Assembly: GCF_023517775.1 (NCBI RefSeq)
Contig: NZ_CP082904.1
Span: 1,612,001 to 1,676,000 of the forward strand
Source of the DNA: Mixta hanseatica
GTDB lineage: Bacteria; Pseudomonadota; Gammaproteobacteria; Enterobacterales; Enterobacteriaceae
DNA: 64,000 nucleotides
Reading direction: 5' to 3'
Of the stretch, positions 63,361-64,000 are shown one piece after another (within the stretch, counting starts at the first letter, position 1; every line of letters begins with the position of its first letter). The translations under genes and the position numbers were made by a program. The notes under the pieces were generated by a model, which was given only the letters and a program-made list of their open reading frames with translations, was not told the DNA's origin and ran no database searches.

Positions 63361-63678
63361 TTAGTGACGTAAACGAGGAGATAGTAACTGCTGACGAACC
63401 GACTCAGCCAGCTCATCTAACGAAGGCTGCTCGGGATGAACCGTTTGCGCTTCGCCGGCAAGCTGAGCTTCGGCCAGATAGGTATGAATCGGCTCACCGT
63501 CATCGTCTTCGGTAACGACATGATACCAGGGCGCAGTACGTAACGTCTCATTTGCGCCAACATCATCAATATCCGGGTCGTCTAACGAATACTCGGGATC
63601 GACATCAACTACCACGCCCAGAAAGCCCAGCATCTTATGACGCACCTGCTGACCAATTCCAAATTTACTGGCAATCAT
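63361..63678 (-). CDS. hspQ: Heat shock protein HspQ
   Basis: HspQ (YccV) is a small heat-induced protein that binds hemimethylated DNA and, in Yersinia, enhances Lon specificity. From ATG 63678 ([22 protein letters not shown]) it has 105 residues, as in E. coli. A TTG one codon upstream is in frame, but AGGAGGT sits at proper distance from the ATG. The [24 protein letters not shown] block is conserved. I could not identify a sigma-32 promoter upstream. Confidence 0.96.
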   Translation of the reverse strand: MIASKFGIGQQVRHKMLGFLGVVVDVDPEYSLDDPDIDDVGANETLRTAPWYHVVTEDDDGEPIHTYLAEAQLAGEAQTVHPEQPSLDELAESVRQQLLSPRLRH

Positions 63679-63741
63679 CAATACCTCCTGACAAACATTG
63701 CCCCTAACCCTTAATATGAGGGCGCAAGCATCGTTTTCAAG

Positions 63742-64000
63742 TTACAGCACGCGGCAGGCAAACCCCTTCAGATAAAGACCTTCAGGATAGCTGGCGATAA
63801 CCGGGTGATCGGCAGCCTGGCGGAACTGCTCTATAAATTGTACATCACGATGCGCGTCTACGGCGGCGTCAGCGATAATTTTCTGAAATAAATCAGTCGC
63901 CATCAGGCCGGAACAGGAGAAGGTCAGGAGCATACCGCCCGGATTCAGCAGCTGCATCGCCAGCATATTGATATCTTTATAGCCGCGACAGGCACCCGCC
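63742..64000 (-). CDS. rlmI: 23S rRNA m5C1962 methyltransferase RlmI, C-terminal end
   Basis: The minus-strand frame reads in from the right edge and ends at the stop at 63742, giving the last 85 residues. It matches the RlmI C-terminus: [30 protein letters not shown] with the conserved cysteine, [20 protein letters not shown] and GFACRVL. RlmI is a PUA and Rossmann-fold SAM enzyme that methylates C1962 of 23S rRNA. The start and the first two thirds lie outside the window. Confidence 0.95.
   Translation of the reverse strand, partial: AGACRGYKDINMLAMQLLNPGGMLLTFSCSGLMATDLFQKIIADAAVDAHRDVQFIEQFRQAADHPVIASYPEGLYLKGFACRVL

Noticed and set aside
1..64000. tRNA, rRNA, IS elements, prophage, CRISPR arrays
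   Set aside because: Intergenic gaps are all short and filled by promoters and terminators; no repeat array, transposase or integrase frame was seen.

Overview
The window is a contiguous stretch of chromosomal core genome from a gammaproteobacterium of the order Enterobacterales. Nearly every protein reads as a close, full-length relative of an Escherichia coli K-12 protein, and the gene order follows the E. coli segment from ycaO to rlmI almost gene for gene. Two blocks found in E. coli are missing: ycaP between ycaO and serC, and the elf/ycb fimbrial cluster between ssuE and pyrD. Sequence divergence together with these absences suggests a relative outside Escherichia/Salmonella, perhaps Erwiniaceae (Pantoea, Mixta, Erwinia). 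That placement is inference; I cannot run a phylogeny.

Layout, left to right. (1) 1-7.6 kb: ycaO (cut by the left edge, minus strand), then the plus-strand series serC, aroA, cmk, rpsA, ihfB (serine/PLP and aromatic biosynthesis, nucleotide metabolism, ribosomal S1, IHF-beta). (2) 7.7-16 kb: comEC/ycaI, msbA-lpxK, ycaQ, ycaR-kdsB (envelope and LPS assembly, DNA repair), then minus-strand elyC. (3) 16-26.7 kb: the tightly overlapping cmoM-mukF-mukE-mukB condensin operon, then the envelope enzymes ldtD, mepK and ycbL. (4) 26.7-32.4 kb, minus strand: aspC, ompF, asnS, pncB. (5) 32.6-39.6 kb: pepN (plus) facing the ssuEADCB sulfonate operon (minus). (6) 39.8-50.8 kb: pyrD, zapC, ycbX (minus), rlmL, uup, pqiABC, rmf. 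(7) 50.8-55.9 kb: fabA and lonH (minus), matP (plus), ompA and sulA (minus). (8) 56-64 kb: sxy (plus), yccS-yccF (minus), helD (plus), mgsA, csgI/yccT (minus), yccU (plus), hspQ and the 3' end of rlmI (minus).

The intergenic regions carry recognisable control signals: a LexA box over the sulA promoter, adjoining FabR and FadR operators at fabA, a three-box OmpR region and conserved leader at ompF, an ompA-type long leader, a pyrD start region with the layout of the CTP-sensitive start-site switch, an rpsA leader without a strong Shine-Dalgarno, and about a dozen hairpin terminators, several shared by convergent genes.

I saw no rRNA, tRNA, insertion sequence, prophage, CRISPR array or obvious foreign island. 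I also found no previously undescribed system. The observations worth a second look are mostly regulatory details and local departures from the E. coli layout.
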